Shown: positions 48,973 through 63,747, counted from the first letter of the stretch. The stretch: 64,000 nt of DNA from Atlantibacter sp. RC6 (GCF_014193285.1 NZ_JACHZE010000014.1:17185-81184), one strand, 5' to 3'. Program-made: numbers and translations. Notes: a model not told the origin generated them from the sequence alone.

Positions 48973-50615
48973 CGCCAGGTGAAATGCGGCGCCTTTACTT
49001 CATCATTCGTACTTTTTTAAGCTATGGGCTGGACGAGCTCATACCGAGAATCCGCATCACGTTGCCGCTGCGTTTATGGCGGCGCACCCTGTTCTGGATG
49101 CCCAACCGCCACGGCGATAAAGAATTAGGCCAGCGTCTGCGGCTGGCGCTTCAGGAACTCGGCCCGGTGTGGATCAAGTTTGGTCAGATGCTCTCTACCC
49201 GCCGTGACCTGTTCCCCCCTCAGATCGCCGATCAGCTTGCCATGTTACAGGATCGCGTCGCGCCATTTGATGGCGTGCTGGCGAAACGCCAAATCGAAAA
49301 GTCGATGGGTGATATCCCGGTGGAGACCTGGTTCGATGATTTCGATATCAACCCTCTGGCCTCGGCATCTATCGCGCAGGTGCATACGGCGAAACTGAAA
49401 GAGAACGGCAAAGAAGTCGTGATCAAGGTTATCCGCCCCGATATCCTGCCGATTATCCGCGCCGATATGAAGTTGATCTACCGTCTGGCGCGCTGGGTGC
49501 CGCGCTTATTGCCGGATGGCCGCCGTCTACGCCCGGTGGAAGTGGTGCGGGAATATGAAAAAACGCTGATTGATGAGCTAAACCTGCTGCGCGAAGCGGC
49601 AAACGCTATTCAGTTGCGGCGCAATTTTGAAAACAGCCCGATGCTGTATGTTCCTGAGGTTTACTCCGATTATTGCAGCGAAAATATGCTGGTGATGGAG
49701 CGCATCTACGGTATCCCGGTCTCGGATGTGGAAACCCTTGAGCGCAACGGCACCAATATGCAACTGCTGGCGGAGCGCGGCGTGCAGGTGTTCTTTACCC
49801 AGGTGTTTCGCGACAGTTTCTTCCATGCCGATATGCACCCGGGCAATATTTTCGTCAGTTATGAGCACCCGGAAAACCCCAAATACATTGGCATTGACTG
49901 CGGTATCGTCGGGTCGCTGAACAAAGAAGATAAGCGCTATCTGGCGGAGAACTTCATTGCCTTCTTTAACCGCGACTACCGCAAGGTTGCCGAACTGCAT
50001 GTTGATTCTGGCTGGGTACCGCCGGATACCAACGTTGAAGAGTTTGAGTTCGCCATCCGTACCGTGTGTGAGCCCATCTTTGAGAAGCCGCTGGCGGAAA
50101 TCTCCTTCGGCCATGTGTTGTTGAATTTGTTCAATACCGCGCGTCGCTTCAACATGGAAGTGCAGCCGCAGTTGGTACTGCTGCAAAAAACCTTGCTGTA
50201 TGTGGAGGGCGTGGGCCGCCAACTTTATCCACAGCTGGATTTGTGGAAAACGGCGAAACCGTTTCTGGAATCCTGGATCAAAGATCAGGTTGGTTTTCCG
50301 GCGCTGGTGCGTGCTTTTAAAGAGAAAGCGCCGTTCTGGATCGAAAAAATGCCAGAAATACCTGAACTGGTGTACGACAGTTTGCGCCAGGGCAAACAAT
50401 TGCAACAAAGCGTTGATAAAATCGCCCGCGAGTTACACGAACAGCGCGTGCGGCAAGGCCAGTCACGCTATCTGTTTGGGATTGGTGCCACGCTGTTGTT
50501 AAGCGGAACGTTAATGCTGGTGACTCGCCCGGAATGGGACTTAATCCCGGCATGGGTTATGGCGGGCGGTATTGTTGTCTGGCTGATTGGCTGGCGTCGT
50601 ACTGGCTCGATTTAA
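48969..50615 (+). CDS. ubiB: UbiB, ABC1/ADCK family atypical kinase-like protein
   Basis: Membrane-associated ATPase needed for ubiquinone synthesis; it is thought to extract or present lipid intermediates. The 548 residues compare with 546 in E. coli. The KxGQ-type motif is in [17 protein letters not shown] (about residues 60-76). The A-rich nucleotide loop is near [15 protein letters not shown], the catalytic-type residues are in [11 protein letters not shown], and the metal-binding D is in IGIDCGIVG. Two C-terminal membrane helices (about 498-545) anchor it. A 188-base gap then holds the tat promoter region, with TATAAT at 50757-50762. Confidence 0.96.
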   Translation: MTPGEMRRLYFIIRTFLSYGLDELIPRIRITLPLRLWRRTLFWMPNRHGDKELGQRLRLALQELGPVWIKFGQMLSTRRDLFPPQIADQLAMLQDRVAPFDGVLAKRQIEKSMGDIPVETWFDDFDINPLASASIAQVHTAKLKENGKEVVIKVIRPDILPIIRADMKLIYRLARWVPRLLPDGRRLRPVEVVREYEKTLIDELNLLREAANAIQLRRNFENSPMLYVPEVYSDYCSENMLVMERIYGIPVSDVETLERNGTNMQLLAERGVQVFFTQVFRDSFFHADMHPGNIFVSYEHPENPKYIGIDCGIVGSLNKEDKRYLAENFIAFFNRDYRKVAELHVDSGWVPPDTNVEEFEFAIRTVCEPIFEKPLAEISFGHVLLNLFNTARRFNMEVQPQLVLLQKTLLYVEGVGRQLYPQLDLWKTAKPFLESWIKDQVGFPALVRAFKEKAPFWIEKMPEIPELVYDSLRQGKQLQQSVDKIARELHEQRVRQGQSRYLFGIGATLLLSGTLMLVTRPEWDLIPAWVMAGGIVVWLIGWRRTGSI

Positions 50616-50803
50616 AACATTATGGAATGACTGCGTTGAAATGATCGGCATTCAGGCTGAAGAAAACGGGCGACATTTTCACAACTTACACAAAAAACTC
50701 TGTGACCGTTGTGGATATGTTTACCAACACTGATGCAGCCTGGATAATGAGCGGTATATAATGCGGTTTGCAAATTTCATCATCTGTAGCTGAGGGTGTT
50801 TAT

Positions 50804-51055
50804 ATGGGTGGCATTAGTATTTGGCAGTTATTGATCATTGTCGTTATCGTTGTACTGCTTTTCGGTACCAAAAAGCTCAGTTCTTTGGGTTCCGATCTGG
50901 GTGCCTCCATCAAGGGTTTCAAGAAAGCCATGGGCGATGACGAGCCGAAAAACACCTCTACTCAGGATGCTGATTTCACTGCGAAATCCCTTTCTGACAA
51001 GCAAAGCGACGTGAAGAAAGACGAAGCGAAGAGCAACGATAAAGAGCAGGTGTAA
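50804..51055 (+). CDS. tatA: Twin-arginine translocase subunit TatA
   Basis: Forms the size-adaptable channel for folded proteins with twin-arginine signals. The start at 50804 ([33 protein letters not shown]) has GAGGGTG upstream. It has one membrane helix (about 5-22), the FGTKKL hinge, an amphipathic helix (about 25-45) and a charged tail ending DKEQV. The 83 residues compare with 89 in E. coli, the difference being in the variable tail. The in-frame ATG 12 codons upstream is not supported. Confidence 0.96.
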   Translation: MGGISIWQLLIIVVIVVLLFGTKKLSSLGSDLGASIKGFKKAMGDDEPKNTSTQDADFTAKSLSDKQSDVKKDEAKSNDKEQV

Positions 51056-51058
51056 GCC

Positions 51059-51586
51059 GTGTTCGATATTGGTTTCGGTGAACTGGTTCTTGTCTTTGTT
51101 ATCGGCCTCATTGTGTTGGGGCCGCAGCGTTTGCCTGTTGCGGTCAAAACCATTGCCGGGTGGGTGAGGGCGCTGCGTTCTCTTGCCACCACCGTGCAGA
51201 ATGAGCTGACTCAGGAGTTAAAACTCCAGGAATTCCAGGACAGTCTCAAGAAAGTTGAGAAAGCGAGCCTCAGTAATCTCACCCCAGAACTCAAGGCTTC
51301 CATGGATGAATTGCGTGAAGCGGCAGAGTCAATGAAACGCACCTATACGGCTAACGACCCGGAAAAGGCGCATGACGAAGCCCACACTATTCATAACCCG
51401 ATTGTGAAAGACAACGAAGCGGCGCATGAAGGCGTTACGCCAGCCACGGCGGAAAACCAGGTGAGCGCGTCGGCGCAAAAACCGGCTCCGGCTGCTGAGC
51501 AGCCTGTCGATCTGACTAAAGCGTCATCGGCTTCGACGTCTTCTCCGGCAGGCGTCGCACCGTCGTCCTCAAGTGAAAAATCCTGA
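51059..51586 (+). CDS. tatB: Twin-arginine translocase subunit TatB
   Basis: Forms with TatC the receptor for twin-arginine signal peptides. It begins with GTG 51059, three bases after the tatA stop, reading [31 protein letters not shown]. It has one membrane helix (about 2-20), then a long amphipathic and helical region (about 25-100). The tail is low-complexity, rich in Ala, Ser and Pro. The 175 residues compare with 171 in E. coli. The tail diverges; the first 110 residues are highly conserved. Confidence 0.96.
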   Translation: MFDIGFGELVLVFVIGLIVLGPQRLPVAVKTIAGWVRALRSLATTVQNELTQELKLQEFQDSLKKVEKASLSNLTPELKASMDELREAAESMKRTYTANDPEKAHDEAHTIHNPIVKDNEAAHEGVTPATAENQVSASAQKPAPAAEQPVDLTKASSASTSSPAGVAPSSSSEKS

Positions 51587-51588
51587 AC

Positions 51589-52356
51589 ATGGCTGTAGAA
51601 GATACTCAACCCCTAATCAGTCACCTGATTGAACTGCGTAAGCGTCTGTTGAACTGCGTCGTCGCGATTCTGGCCATCTTCCTGGCGCTGGTTTATTTCG
51701 CCAACGATATCTATCAAATGGTCTCCGCGCCGTTGATAAGCCAGATGCCGCAGGGCGCAACCATGATTGCCACCGATGTGGCATCGCCGTTTTTCACGCC
51801 GATCAAGCTGACCATGATGGTATCGGTGATCCTGTCCGCCCCGGTGATCCTCTACCAGGTATGGGCATTCATCGCCCCGGCGCTGTACAAGCATGAACGC
51901 CGTTTAGTGGTGCCGTTGCTGGTTTCCAGCACGCTGCTGTTCTATATCGGTATGGCGTTTGCCTACTTCGTGGTATTCCCGCTGGCGTTTGGCTTCCTGA
52001 CCCATACCGCGCCGGTTGGGGTGGTGGTTTCAACCGATATCGCCAGCTACCTTAGCTTTGTTATGGCGCTGTTTATGGCGTTTGGCGTGTCGTTTGAAGT
52101 CCCGGTCGCTATCGTGCTGCTGTGCTGGATGGGCGTGACCACGCCGGACGACTTACGTAAAAAGCGGCCGTATGTGTTAGTGGGCGCGTTTGTCGTAGGC
52201 ATGCTGCTGACGCCGCCGGATGTTTTCTCCCAGACCTTATTGGCTATCCCGATGTATTGCCTGTTTGAAGTGGGCGTATTCTTCGCGCGCTTCTACGTCG
52301 GCAAGCGGCGTATGCCGTCTGAAGAAGACGACGAAACGCAAGCCACTAAAGAGTAA
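51589..52356 (+). CDS. tatC: Twin-arginine translocase subunit TatC
   Basis: Six-helix core of the Tat receptor that binds the twin-arginine motif. The 255 residues compare with 258 in E. coli. The N-terminal [21 protein letters not shown] carries the conserved signal-binding glutamate region. The periplasmic loop with [11 protein letters not shown] and the [34 protein letters not shown] block are intact. It lies two bases after tatB. A terminator separates it from tatD. Confidence 0.97.
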   Translation: MAVEDTQPLISHLIELRKRLLNCVVAILAIFLALVYFANDIYQMVSAPLISQMPQGATMIATDVASPFFTPIKLTMMVSVILSAPVILYQVWAFIAPALYKHERRLVVPLLVSSTLLFYIGMAFAYFVVFPLAFGFLTHTAPVGVVVSTDIASYLSFVMALFMAFGVSFEVPVAIVLLCWMGVTTPDDLRKKRPYVLVGAFVVGMLLTPPDVFSQTLLAIPMYCLFEVGVFFARFYVGKRRMPSEEDDETQATKE

Positions 52357-52360
52357 CCTG

Positions 52361-52383
52361 AACCGCCCACCGGGCGGTTTTTT
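52361..52383 (+). terminator. Intrinsic terminator of tatABC
   Basis: AACCGCCC (52361-52368) pairs with GGGCGGTT (52372-52379) across a 3-base loop and continues into a T-tract. This partly insulates tatD. Confidence 0.9.
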
Positions 52384-52397
52384 ACAGGATAAACCGC

Positions 52398-53180
52398 ATG
52401 TTTGATATTGGCGTAAACCTCACCAGCGGGCAGTTTGATAAAGATCGGGATGACGTGGTGGCGCGGGCTTTTTCCGCAGGCGTATCAGGCATGTTGATCA
52501 CCGGCACCAGTTTGAGCGAGAGCCAGCAGGCGCAGCAGCTCGCCAGCCGCTACGACCGCTGCTGGTCCACCGCCGGCGTTCATCCCCATGATGCTAACCA
52601 CTGGCTGCCGGAGACCGCCGATGCGCTGCGCGAACTGGCAAAGGCGCCGGAAGTGATTGCTATAGGCGAATGCGGTCTGGATTTTAACCGCAACTACTCA
52701 ACGCCAGACAATCAGGAGCGAGCGTTCACCGCTCAACTGGCGCTGGCGGCAGAGTTATCGCTGCCCGTGTTTATGCACTGCCGGGATGCCCATCAACGGT
52801 TTGTCGCGCTGCTGACGCCCTGGCTCGATAAACTGCCTGGTGCGGTATTGCACTGCTTTACCGGTACGCGAGAAGAAGCGCGGGCGTGTCTGGATTTAGG
52901 GATTTATTTAGGCATTACCGGTTGGGTATGCGACGAACGTCGCGGGCTTGAGTTGCGCGAGTTGCTGCCGATGATCCCCGCCAATAAACTGTTTTTTGAA
53001 ACCGATGCCCCGTGGCTGTTGCCGCGCGATCTGCCGCTCAAACCCTCATCGCGCCGTAACGAACCGTGCTACTTGCCGCATATTGTTACTCAGTCGGCGA
53101 TGTGGCGTGGAGAAGATGCGCAACAACTGATTCAGCAAACTGACGAGAATGTCCGTTCGCTGTTTGGCATTCGTTTCTGA
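52398..53180 (+). CDS. tatD: TatD-family metal-dependent 3'-5' exonuclease
   Basis: Cytoplasmic TIM-barrel DNase. It is not needed for Tat export, despite the name; in E. coli it acts in repair of oxidative DNA damage. The 260 residues equal the E. coli length. Metal-ligand motifs: the start [20 protein letters not shown] (the first ligand position lacks the usual HxH, as in E. coli TatD), [42 protein letters not shown] and [11 protein letters not shown]. It abuts convergent rfaH with no spacer. Confidence 0.95.
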   Translation: MFDIGVNLTSGQFDKDRDDVVARAFSAGVSGMLITGTSLSESQQAQQLASRYDRCWSTAGVHPHDANHWLPETADALRELAKAPEVIAIGECGLDFNRNYSTPDNQERAFTAQLALAAELSLPVFMHCRDAHQRFVALLTPWLDKLPGAVLHCFTGTREEARACLDLGIYLGITGWVCDERRGLELRELLPMIPANKLFFETDAPWLLPRDLPLKPSSRRNEPCYLPHIVTQSAMWRGEDAQQLIQQTDENVRSLFGIRF

Positions 53181-53669
53181 TTACTGCTTTTTGAACTCGG
53201 TGTTCTGCACGCTTTGTAACACCTGTTGATTAAGCAGATTTAACAGCAGCATGGAGCGCGCCTCGCCGTCAGGCTCGGTAAATATCGCATTTAGCCCCTT
53301 AAACGCGCCGTGGGTAATCACAACGGTATCGCCAGGGTATGGCGTGCCCGGATCGGTTATCTCTTCAGACTGGTATTGAACCAACTGGTCGATAACGGTC
53401 ACCGGTACGGTGGCGGGCTGGGTGCCGAAGCGCACAAAGTGGCTGACGCCGCGCGTGGCGTTAATCGTGGTCGTGTGAATGACTTCCGGGTCGAATTCGA
53501 CAAACAAGTAGTTAGGAAACAGCGGCTCACTGACTGTTGTGCGTTTTCCACGCACGATTTTTTCCAGCGTGATCATCGGTGTGAGGCAGGTCACCGCCTG
53601 ACGTTCCAGATGCTCCTGCGCACGCTGAAGCTGACCTCGTTTGCAGTACAGTAGATACCAGGATTGCAT
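53181..53669 (-). CDS. rfaH: Transcription antiterminator RfaH
   Basis: NusG paralogue recruited at ops elements; it suppresses Rho and pausing in LPS, capsule, haemolysin and conjugation operons. I choose the ATG complementary to 53667-53669 ([26 protein letters not shown]), which gives 162 residues as in E. coli. An ATG two codons earlier is possible. The N-terminal domain covers about residues 1-100 ([28 protein letters not shown]). The fold-switching C-terminal KOW-like domain is near [25 protein letters not shown]. It is divergent from ubiD. Confidence 0.96.
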   Translation of the reverse strand: MQSWYLLYCKRGQLQRAQEHLERQAVTCLTPMITLEKIVRGKRTTVSEPLFPNYLFVEFDPEVIHTTTINATRGVSHFVRFGTQPATVPVTVIDQLVQYQSEEITDPGTPYPGDTVVITHGAFKGLNAIFTEPDGEARSMLLLNLLNQQVLQSVQNTEFKKQ

Positions 53670-53851
53670 AAACACTCTTCTTCGATAACCAGGCGCAAAA
53701 GAATATCAAAACTCGTTTTAGATAGCTAAAGCCATTATAACCAATACCTAAGGTGCCCTCGTACCAGTTCACGCTAATTTAACAAAATTACAGCATGGCT
53801 GCGACGAACACCGTATAATAAAGCGCTAAACGAAAAGGCATAAAAAACTGC

Positions 53852-55336
53852 ATGAAATATCACGATCTGCGCGATTTCCTTACGCTGCTTGAGCAGCAAG
53901 GCGAGTTAAAACGCATCTCGCTGGCTGTTGATCCTTATCTTGAGATGACCGAAATTGCTGACCGCACATTACGTGCCGGTGGGCCGGCATTGCTTTTTGA
54001 AAACCCAAAAGGGTATGACATGCCGGTGCTCTGCAACCTGTTCGGCACGCCGAAGCGTGTGGCGATGGGGATGGGGCAAGAAGATGTGACGGCGCTGCGC
54101 GAGGTGGGAAAACTGCTCGCTTTTTTAAAAGAGCCTGAGCCGCCGCGCGGATTTCGCGATCTGTTTGATAAATTGCCGCAGTTTAAACAAGTCCTGAATA
54201 TGCCGACCAAACGGCTGCGCGGCGCGCCTTGCCAGCAAAAAGTGCTGCAAGGTGAGCAGGTAGATTTAACCCGCATTCCGATTATGCAGTGCTGGCCAGA
54301 AGATGCCGCGCCGTTAATCACCTGGGGGCTGACCGTCACCCGTGGCCCGCACAAAGAGCGCCAGAACCTGGGTATCTATCGCCAGCAGTTAATCGGTAAA
54401 AATAAGCTGATCATGCGCTGGCTTTCCCACCGTGGCGGCGCGTTAGATTTCCAGGAGTGGTGCGCGGCGCATCCCGGCGAACGTTTCCCGGTCTCTGTGG
54501 CGTTAGGCGCCGATCCGGCAACCATCCTCGGTGCGGTAACGCCCGTACCGGATACCCTCTCGGAATACGCCTTTGCCGGATTGCTGCGCGGCACCAAAAC
54601 CGAAGTGGTCAAATGCCTGTCCAACGATCTGGAAGTGCCTGCCAGCGCGGAGATTGTGCTGGAAGGGTATATCGAGCAGGGTGAAATGGCACCGGAAGGG
54701 CCGTATGGTGACCACACGGGTTACTACAATGAAGTGGATAACTTTCCGGTATTCACGGTGACGCACATTACCCAGCGCGAAGACGCCATTTATCACTCTA
54801 CTTACACAGGTCGTCCGCCGGATGAGCCTGCGGTGCTGGGCGTGGCGTTGAACGAAGTCTTCGTGCCGATTTTGCAGAAGCAGTTCCCGGAAATTGTCGA
54901 TTTTTATCTGCCGCCTGAAGGCTGCTCTTACCGCCTGGCCGTTGTCACTATGAAGAAGCAATACGCCGGGCACGCTAAGCGCGTGATGATGGGCGTGTGG
55001 TCATTCCTGCGGCAGTTTATGTATACCAAGTTTGTCATTGTCTGTGATGACGATGTCAATGCGCGTGACTGGAACGATGTAATCTGGGCCATCACCACGC
55101 GCATGGATCCGGCGCGTGACACGGTTTTGGTCGAAAACACGCCGATCGATTATCTGGATTTTGCCTCGCCGGTTTCCGGTTTGGGTTCAAAAATGGGACT
55201 GGACGCCACCAACAAATGGCCCGGCGAAACCCAGCGTGAATGGGGTCGTCCGATTGAAAAAGATCCGGCAGTCGTCGAGCGTATCGACGCCATTTGGGAT
55301 CAACTGGCCATTTTTAATGACGGTAAACGCGCCTGA
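53852..55336 (+). CDS. ubiD: 3-octaprenyl-4-hydroxybenzoate decarboxylase (UbiD)
   Basis: Prenylated-FMN-dependent decarboxylase of ubiquinone synthesis (cofactor made by UbiX). The 494 residues compare with 497 in E. coli, the difference being an N-terminal MDA missing before [19 protein letters not shown]. The cofactor/metal-binding region is [32 protein letters not shown] (in two adjoining parts). The catalytic Glu/Arg region is in [21 protein letters not shown]. The C-terminal [27 protein letters not shown] is conserved. fre follows after 45 bases. Confidence 0.97.
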   Translation: MKYHDLRDFLTLLEQQGELKRISLAVDPYLEMTEIADRTLRAGGPALLFENPKGYDMPVLCNLFGTPKRVAMGMGQEDVTALREVGKLLAFLKEPEPPRGFRDLFDKLPQFKQVLNMPTKRLRGAPCQQKVLQGEQVDLTRIPIMQCWPEDAAPLITWGLTVTRGPHKERQNLGIYRQQLIGKNKLIMRWLSHRGGALDFQEWCAAHPGERFPVSVALGADPATILGAVTPVPDTLSEYAFAGLLRGTKTEVVKCLSNDLEVPASAEIVLEGYIEQGEMAPEGPYGDHTGYYNEVDNFPVFTVTHITQREDAIYHSTYTGRPPDEPAVLGVALNEVFVPILQKQFPEIVDFYLPPEGCSYRLAVVTMKKQYAGHAKRVMMGVWSFLRQFMYTKFVIVCDDDVNARDWNDVIWAITTRMDPARDTVLVENTPIDYLDFASPVSGLGSKMGLDATNKWPGETQREWGRPIEKDPAVVERIDAIWDQLAIFNDGKRA

Positions 55337-55381
55337 CGCGACCGTTGCGGTTTTGCAATATTGACCCGACAGAGGGAACGC

Positions 55382-56083
55382 ATGACAACCTTAAGCTGTA
55401 AAGTGACCTCGGTGGACGCGATCACAGAAACCGTGTACCGCGTTCGTTTAGTACCGGACTCACCTTTTTCCTTTCGTGCTGGCCAGTACCTGATGGTCGT
55501 GATGGACGAGCGCGATAAGCGCCCGTTCTCAATGGCCTCAACGCCGGACGAACAAGGGTTCATCGAACTGCACATCGGCGCATCGGAGCTTAATCTCTAC
55601 GCCATGGCGGTGATGGATCGCATTCTTAAAGACCGCGAGATCGTCATTGATATTCCGCATGGCGACGCGTGGCTGCGTGACGAAGACGATCGTCCGCTGA
55701 TTCTGATCGCCGGCGGCACCGGGTTCTCTTATGTGCGCTCTATTCTGTTTACCGCGCTGGCGCGTAATCCTGCCCGTGAAATCGCCATCTACTGGGGCGG
55801 CCGGGAAGAGAAACATCTCTACGATTTAGCCGAGCTGGAAGCGCTGTCGGTGAATCACCCGAATCTCAGCGTGGTGCCGGTGGTGGAACAGCCGGAAGAA
55901 GAGTGGCGCGGTCGCAGCGGAACGGTGCTGACGGCAGTCATGCAGGATTTCGGGACCCTGAGCGAGCACGACATCTATATTGCCGGACGCTTTGAGATGG
56001 CGAAAATTGCCCGCGACCTGTTCTGCAATGAGCGTGGCGCGCGTGAAGACCGAATGTTTGGCGACGCGTTTTCGTTTATTTGA
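55382..56083 (+). CDS. fre: NAD(P)H-flavin reductase
   Basis: Reduces free riboflavin, FMN and FAD with NAD(P)H; also supplies reduced flavin to other enzymes. The start at 55382 ([23 protein letters not shown]) gives 233 residues as in E. coli. An ATG seven codons upstream is not supported. The flavin-binding motif is RPFSMAS (about residues 46-52), the nucleotide motif is [15 protein letters not shown], and the C-terminal is MFGDAFSFI. It is convergent with fadA. Confidence 0.97.
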   Translation: MTTLSCKVTSVDAITETVYRVRLVPDSPFSFRAGQYLMVVMDERDKRPFSMASTPDEQGFIELHIGASELNLYAMAVMDRILKDREIVIDIPHGDAWLRDEDDRPLILIAGGTGFSYVRSILFTALARNPAREIAIYWGGREEKHLYDLAELEALSVNHPNLSVVPVVEQPEEEWRGRSGTVLTAVMQDFGTLSEHDIYIAGRFEMAKIARDLFCNERGAREDRMFGDAFSFI

Positions 56084-56089
56084 TCGCAT

Positions 56090-56114
56090 AAAAAAAACCG
56101 CCCCTGACAGGCGG
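56090..56114 (-). terminator. Terminator for fadBA (minus strand)
   Basis: On the minus strand CCGCC and GGCGG (56110-56114 / 56098-56102) form a short GC stem, followed directly by eight Ts (56097-56090). It lies about 90 bases past the fadA stop. Confidence 0.75.
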
Positions 56115-56153
56115 GAAGAACGGCAACTAAACCCTTTACTTTCTTGCGTTTAC

Positions 56154-56189
56154 CACCGTAGCGGCGTTTTATTTCCTGCCGCTACGGTG
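56154..56189. repeat. 12-bp perfect inverted repeat downstream of fadA
   Basis: CACCGTAGCGGC (56154-56165) and GCCGCTACGGTG (56178-56189) are exact complements around a 12-base AT-rich loop, just beyond the fadA stop. There is no T-tract on either side. It probably protects the fadBA 3' end ahead of the terminator further on. Confidence 0.75.
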
Positions 56190-56200
56190 TCGCGTAACAC

Positions 56201-59564
<3,364 letters not shown>

Positions 59565-59590
59565 GTCAGTCTCCTGAATCCAGCATGGGG

Positions 59591-59607
59591 ATCTGGTCGT
59601 ACCAGAT
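59591..59607. promoter_or_regulatory. FadR operator of fadBA
   Basis: ATCTGGTCGTACCAGAT, 27 bases upstream of the fadB start, matches the FadR site of E. coli fadB read on the other strand. FadR repression is relieved by long-chain acyl-CoA. Confidence 0.92.
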
Positions 59608-59755
59608 GACTCGGAGTGTGGAATTGATGTTAATGAAATGCAAATGAGACTTTAAATATTTGCAAAGGGGATCACGGATGGTCGAAATCGCTGCGGTGCT
59701 GAATCGGTGTGCTAAGATGCGAGAATTTATTGTTGAATAAGAAGAAGGGTAGATT

Positions 59756-61087
59756 ATGGATTCGCTGGCAACACTTTATAAAAACCACCTGGCGACGCTA
59801 CAGGAACGCACGCGGGATGTGCTCTCTCGTTTTCAACTTGATGCGTTGCTGATCCATTCCGGTGAGCTGTTTAACGTCTTTCTTGACGACCATCCGTATC
59901 CGTTCAAAGTGAATCCGCAGTTCAAGGCGTGGGTGCCGGTTACCCAGGTGCCAAACTGCTGGTTGCTGGTGGATGGCGTGAATAAGCCGAAGCTGTGGTT
60001 CTATCTGCCGGTAGACTATTGGCATAACGTCGAGCCGCTACCCACCTCGTTCTGGACCGAGGAAATCGATATTATCGCGCTGCCGAAAGCCGACGGTATT
60101 GCCAGCCAGCTGCCTGCAGGGCGCGGCAATATGGCGTATATCGGGCCAGTGTCTGAGCGCGCGTTGCAGCTGGAAATTCCGGCCGCCAATATCAACCCGA
60201 AAGGCGTCATCGACTACCTGCACTACTACCGCTCTTATAAAACGGACTATGAGCTGGCCTGCATGCGCGAAGCGCAGAAAACGGCGGTAAACGGGCATCA
60301 GGCGGCGCACGAAGCATTCCTGTCCGGGATGAGCGAATTCGATATCAACCAGGCGTATCTCACCGCTACGGGTCATCGTGATACCGATGTGCCTTACAGC
60401 AATATCGTGGCGCTGAACGAACACGCCGCCGTGCTGCACTACACCAAACTCGATCACCGCGCGCCTTCAGAAATGCGCAGCTTCCTGCTGGACGCCGGGG
60501 CGGAATACAACGGCTATGCCGCAGACTTGACCCGCACCTGGGCGGCGAATAGCGATAACGACTATGCGCAGCTGATTAAAGACGTTAATGAAGAACAGCT
60601 GGCGCTGATCGCCACCATGAAAGCGGGTGTGCGTTATACCGAATATCATTTGCAGTTCCACCAACGTATCGCCAAATTGCTGAAGCGCCATCAGATAGTC
60701 ACCGATATCAGCGAAGACGCGATGGTGGAAGCCGATATCACCGGGCCGTTTATGCCGCACGGGATTGGGCATCCGCTGGGCTTGCAGGTGCATGATGTGG
60801 CGGGCTTTATGCAGGACTACCGTGGCACTCATCTTCCTGCCCCGGAAAAATACCCGTACCTGCGCTGCACCCGTGTGCTGGAGCCGGGCATGGTGCTGAC
60901 CATCGAGCCGGGTATTTACTTTATTGAATCGCTGCTGGCTCCGTGGCGCGAAGGGCAATATGCGAAACACTTCAACTGGCAGAAAATCGACGCGCTGAAG
61001 CCGTTTGGCGGGATCCGCATTGAAGATAACGTTGTGATCCATGAAAACAGCATTGAGAACATGACGCGGGACCTGAAACTCGCCTGA
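59756..61087 (+). CDS. pepQ: Xaa-Pro dipeptidase PepQ
   Basis: Mn2+-dependent prolidase that splits X-Pro dipeptides. The 443 residues equal the E. coli length. The pita-bread metal ligands are visible: D and D in [20 protein letters not shown] (about 246 and 257), H in [15 protein letters not shown] (about 339), E in TIEPGIYF (about 384) and E in [11 protein letters not shown] (about 423). It is divergent from fadB, and its stop overlaps yigZ by one base. Confidence 0.97.
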   Translation: MDSLATLYKNHLATLQERTRDVLSRFQLDALLIHSGELFNVFLDDHPYPFKVNPQFKAWVPVTQVPNCWLLVDGVNKPKLWFYLPVDYWHNVEPLPTSFWTEEIDIIALPKADGIASQLPAGRGNMAYIGPVSERALQLEIPAANINPKGVIDYLHYYRSYKTDYELACMREAQKTAVNGHQAAHEAFLSGMSEFDINQAYLTATGHRDTDVPYSNIVALNEHAAVLHYTKLDHRAPSEMRSFLLDAGAEYNGYAADLTRTWAANSDNDYAQLIKDVNEEQLALIATMKAGVRYTEYHLQFHQRIAKLLKRHQIVTDISEDAMVEADITGPFMPHGIGHPLGLQVHDVAGFMQDYRGTHLPAPEKYPYLRCTRVLEPGMVLTIEPGIYFIESLLAPWREGQYAKHFNWQKIDALKPFGGIRIEDNVVIHENSIENMTRDLKLA

Positions 61088-61698
61088 TGGAAAGCTGGCT
61101 TATCCCGGCTCAGCCGGTCACCCTGACGGAAGAGATCAAAAAGAGCCGCTTTATTACCCGCCTGGCGCATACGCCAGGCGTGGAGGCAGCAAAAGCGTTT
61201 GTGGCGCAGATGCGCGCGGAGTACCCCGATGCGCGGCACCACTGCTTTGCCTGGGTGGCGGGCGCACCGGATGATTCGCAGCAGTTAGGGTTTTCGGATG
61301 ACGGCGAGCCCGCGGGTACGGCGGGTAAGCCAATGCTGGCCCAGCTAATGGGCAGCGGGGTAGGAGAAATCACCGCCGTGGTGATTCGTTATTACGGCGG
61401 CGTAAAGCTCGGCACCGGCGGGCTGGTAAAAGCTTACGGCGGTGGTGTGCAACAGGCGCTGACCCAGCTCTCCACGCTGCGCAAAGTGCCGCTGACTGAA
61501 TATACTTTGCAGTGTGATTATGCGCAGTTGGCAGGTGTTGAGGCGTTGGTTAAACAGCATGACGGCCTGATAGTGCACAACGATTTTCAGGCCAGCGTGC
61601 AGTTACGTATTGCGCTACCGCATCTGCAACTGCCGGAATTTACAGCAAAGCTGACGGATTTTAGTCGCGGCGCATTGCATTTGTTACCGATTGAATAA
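61087..61698 (+). CDS. yigZ: IMPACT/UPF0029 family protein YigZ
   Basis: 203-residue cytoplasmic protein (E. coli 204). The N-terminal IMPACT-like domain is KKSRFITRLAHTPGVEAAKAFVAQMRAEYPDARHHCFAWV, then DDGEPAGTAGKPML and RYYGGVKLGTGGLVKAYGGG (about residues 95-120). A ferredoxin-like C-terminal domain follows. The family is linked to translation control by its eukaryotic members; the bacterial function is not settled. Confidence 0.95.
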   Translation: MESWLIPAQPVTLTEEIKKSRFITRLAHTPGVEAAKAFVAQMRAEYPDARHHCFAWVAGAPDDSQQLGFSDDGEPAGTAGKPMLAQLMGSGVGEITAVVIRYYGGVKLGTGGLVKAYGGGVQQALTQLSTLRKVPLTEYTLQCDYAQLAGVEALVKQHDGLIVHNDFQASVQLRIALPHLQLPEFTAKLTDFSRGALHLLPIE

Positions 61699-61737
61699 TA
61701 ATCCACACCTCTTTTTTGACTTCTAAGGAAGTGGCTA

Positions 61738-63189
61738 ATGCAACTTCGCGCGATTACCCGAATCGTAGGGCTACTGGTGATTCTGTTTTCAGGGACCATG
61801 ATCCTGCCGGGGTTGGTGGCGTTGATCTACCGCGACGGCGCCGGGCGCGCATTTACTCAAACCTTCTTTGTCGCGCTGGTGATTGGTTCCATGCTGTGGT
61901 GGCCGAACCGCCGCGAGAAAAAAGAGCTCAAATCCCGGGAAGGTTTTTTAATTGTGGTGCTGTTCTGGACGGTGCTGGGCAGCGTCGGGGCACTGCCGTT
62001 TATCTTTTCTGAGCAACCTAATCTTACGGTCACCGACGCCTTCTTTGAATCCTTCTCCGGCCTGACCACCACCGGGGCGACCACGCTGGTGGGGCTGGAT
62101 TCGCTGCCGCATGCCATCCTGTTTTATCGTCAGATGCTGCAATGGTTCGGCGGTATGGGGATCATCGTGCTGGCCGTGGCGATACTGCCGATACTCGGCG
62201 TCGGGGGGATGCAGTTGTATCGCGCGGAAATGCCTGGCCCGCTGAAAGATAACAAAATGCGCCCGCGTATTGCCGAAACGGCAAAAACGCTGTGGCTGAT
62301 CTATGTCTTACTGACCGTGGCCTGTGCGCTGGCGCTGTGGTTTGCCGGGATGCCCGCGTTTGACGCTATCGGCCATAGCTTTGCGACCATTGCCATTGGC
62401 GGGTTCTCTACCCATGACGCCAGCATCGGCTATTTCGACAGCCCGACGATTAACACCATCATCGCCATCTTCTTATTAATCTCCGGCTGTAACTACGGCC
62501 TGCACTTTTCCTTGCTGAGCGGGCGCAACCTGAAAGTGTACTGGCGTGACCCGGAGTTCCGGATGTTTATTGGCGTGCAGTTTACCCTGGTGGTGATCTG
62601 TACGCTGGTACTGTGGTTCCATGACATCTACAGTTCGGCGGTGACGACGCTTAACCAGGCGTTTTTCCAGGTAGTGTCGATGGCGACCACCGCAGGCTTT
62701 ACCACTGACAGTATCGCTAAATGGCCGCTGTTTTTGCCGGTCCTGCTGCTGTGCTCCGCGTTTATCGGCGGCTGTGCCGGGTCGACGGGCGGCGGGCTTA
62801 AAGTCATCCGTATTCTTCTGTTATTTAAGCAGGGCAACCGTGAGTTGAAGAGGCTGGTTCACCCTAATGCTGTATATAGCATCAAGCTCGGCAACCGTGC
62901 GCTGCCCGAACGTATCCTTGAAGCGGTATGGGGCTTCTTCTCAGCTTATGCGCTGGTGTTCATTGTCAGCATGCTGGCGATTATCGCCACCGGCGTGGAC
63001 GACTTCTCCGCCTTTGCCTCTGTGGTCGCGACCCTAAACAACCTGGGGCCTGGCCTTGGCGTGGTGGCGGATAACTTTGCCAATATGAACCCGGTGGCTA
63101 AATGGATTTTGATCGCCAATATGTTGTTCGGGCGTCTTGAGGTCTTTACCCTTCTGGTGCTCTTTACCCCAACATTCTGGCGCGAATAA
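61738..63189 (+). CDS. trkH: Trk system potassium uptake protein TrkH
   Basis: Membrane subunit of the constitutive Trk K+ channel, gated by TrkA and nucleotides. The 483 residues equal the E. coli length. Four pore-loop repeats are seen, with filter-like stretches such as SGLTTTGATTLVGLD, TIAIGGFSTHDAS, SMATTAGFTTDS and TLNNLGPGLG. There are many membrane segments. It lies 39 bases after yigZ and 12 bases before hemG, so cotranscription is likely. Confidence 0.97.
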   Translation: MQLRAITRIVGLLVILFSGTMILPGLVALIYRDGAGRAFTQTFFVALVIGSMLWWPNRREKKELKSREGFLIVVLFWTVLGSVGALPFIFSEQPNLTVTDAFFESFSGLTTTGATTLVGLDSLPHAILFYRQMLQWFGGMGIIVLAVAILPILGVGGMQLYRAEMPGPLKDNKMRPRIAETAKTLWLIYVLLTVACALALWFAGMPAFDAIGHSFATIAIGGFSTHDASIGYFDSPTINTIIAIFLLISGCNYGLHFSLLSGRNLKVYWRDPEFRMFIGVQFTLVVICTLVLWFHDIYSSAVTTLNQAFFQVVSMATTAGFTTDSIAKWPLFLPVLLLCSAFIGGCAGSTGGGLKVIRILLLFKQGNRELKRLVHPNAVYSIKLGNRALPERILEAVWGFFSAYALVFIVSMLAIIATGVDDFSAFASVVATLNNLGPGLGVVADNFANMNPVAKWILIANMLFGRLEVFTLLVLFTPTFWRE

Positions 63190-63201
63190 CAGGAGCGTAT
63201 C

Positions 63202-63747
63202 GTGAAAACCTTAATATTGTTCTCTTCGCGTGATGGACAGACCCGTGAGATCGCCGCTTTTATTAGCTCGGAGTTAAAAGAGCAGGGAATTGAAAGCGAC
63301 CTGGTGAATTTGCATCGTACCGAGGAAATCCACTGGGATACTTATTCAGCGGTGGTGATTGGCGCCTCTATCCGCTACGGCCATTTTCATTCATCCCTCA
63401 ACGCCTTCGTGAAAAAGCATTTCCAGACGCTGAACGGGATGCCGAGCGCATTCTTCTCCGTGAACCTGGTAGCGCGTAAAGCCGAGAAACGCACGCCGCA
63501 AACCAATAACTACACGCGCAAGTTTCTGATGCAATCCCCCTGGCGGCCCGATATTAGCGCGGTGTTTGCTGGCGCGCTGCGTTACCCGCGCTACGGATGG
63601 CTCGACAAAATGATGATCCGTCTGATTATGAAGATGACGGGCGGGGAAACCGATACGTCTAAAGAAGTGGTCTATACCGACTGGCAGCAAGTCACCAGTT
63701 TTGCGGGTGATATCGCGCGTTTATCGACCGAAAGGGGCGTTAAATAG
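63202..63747 (+). CDS. hemG: Menaquinone-dependent protoporphyrinogen IX dehydrogenase
   Basis: Flavodoxin-like FMN protein that oxidises protoporphyrinogen IX to protoporphyrin IX and passes electrons to quinone. The 181 residues equal the E. coli length. The FMN phosphate loop is [15 protein letters not shown] (about residues 4-18), and the characteristic long insertion carries [26 protein letters not shown] precedes the GTG at 63202. The rRNA operon promoter P1 begins only about 50 bases past its stop, as at E. coli rrnA. Confidence 0.97.
   Translation: MKTLILFSSRDGQTREIAAFISSELKEQGIESDLVNLHRTEEIHWDTYSAVVIGASIRYGHFHSSLNAFVKKHFQTLNGMPSAFFSVNLVARKAEKRTPQTNNYTRKFLMQSPWRPDISAVFAGALRYPRYGWLDKMMIRLIMKMTGGETDTSKEVVYTDWQQVTSFAGDIARLSTERGVK

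Noticed and set aside
49578..50408. 276-codon open frame antisense to ubiB
   Set aside because: A shadow of ubiB codon usage; the composition (His, Gln, Phe-rich) is typical of antisense translation and no motif is visible.
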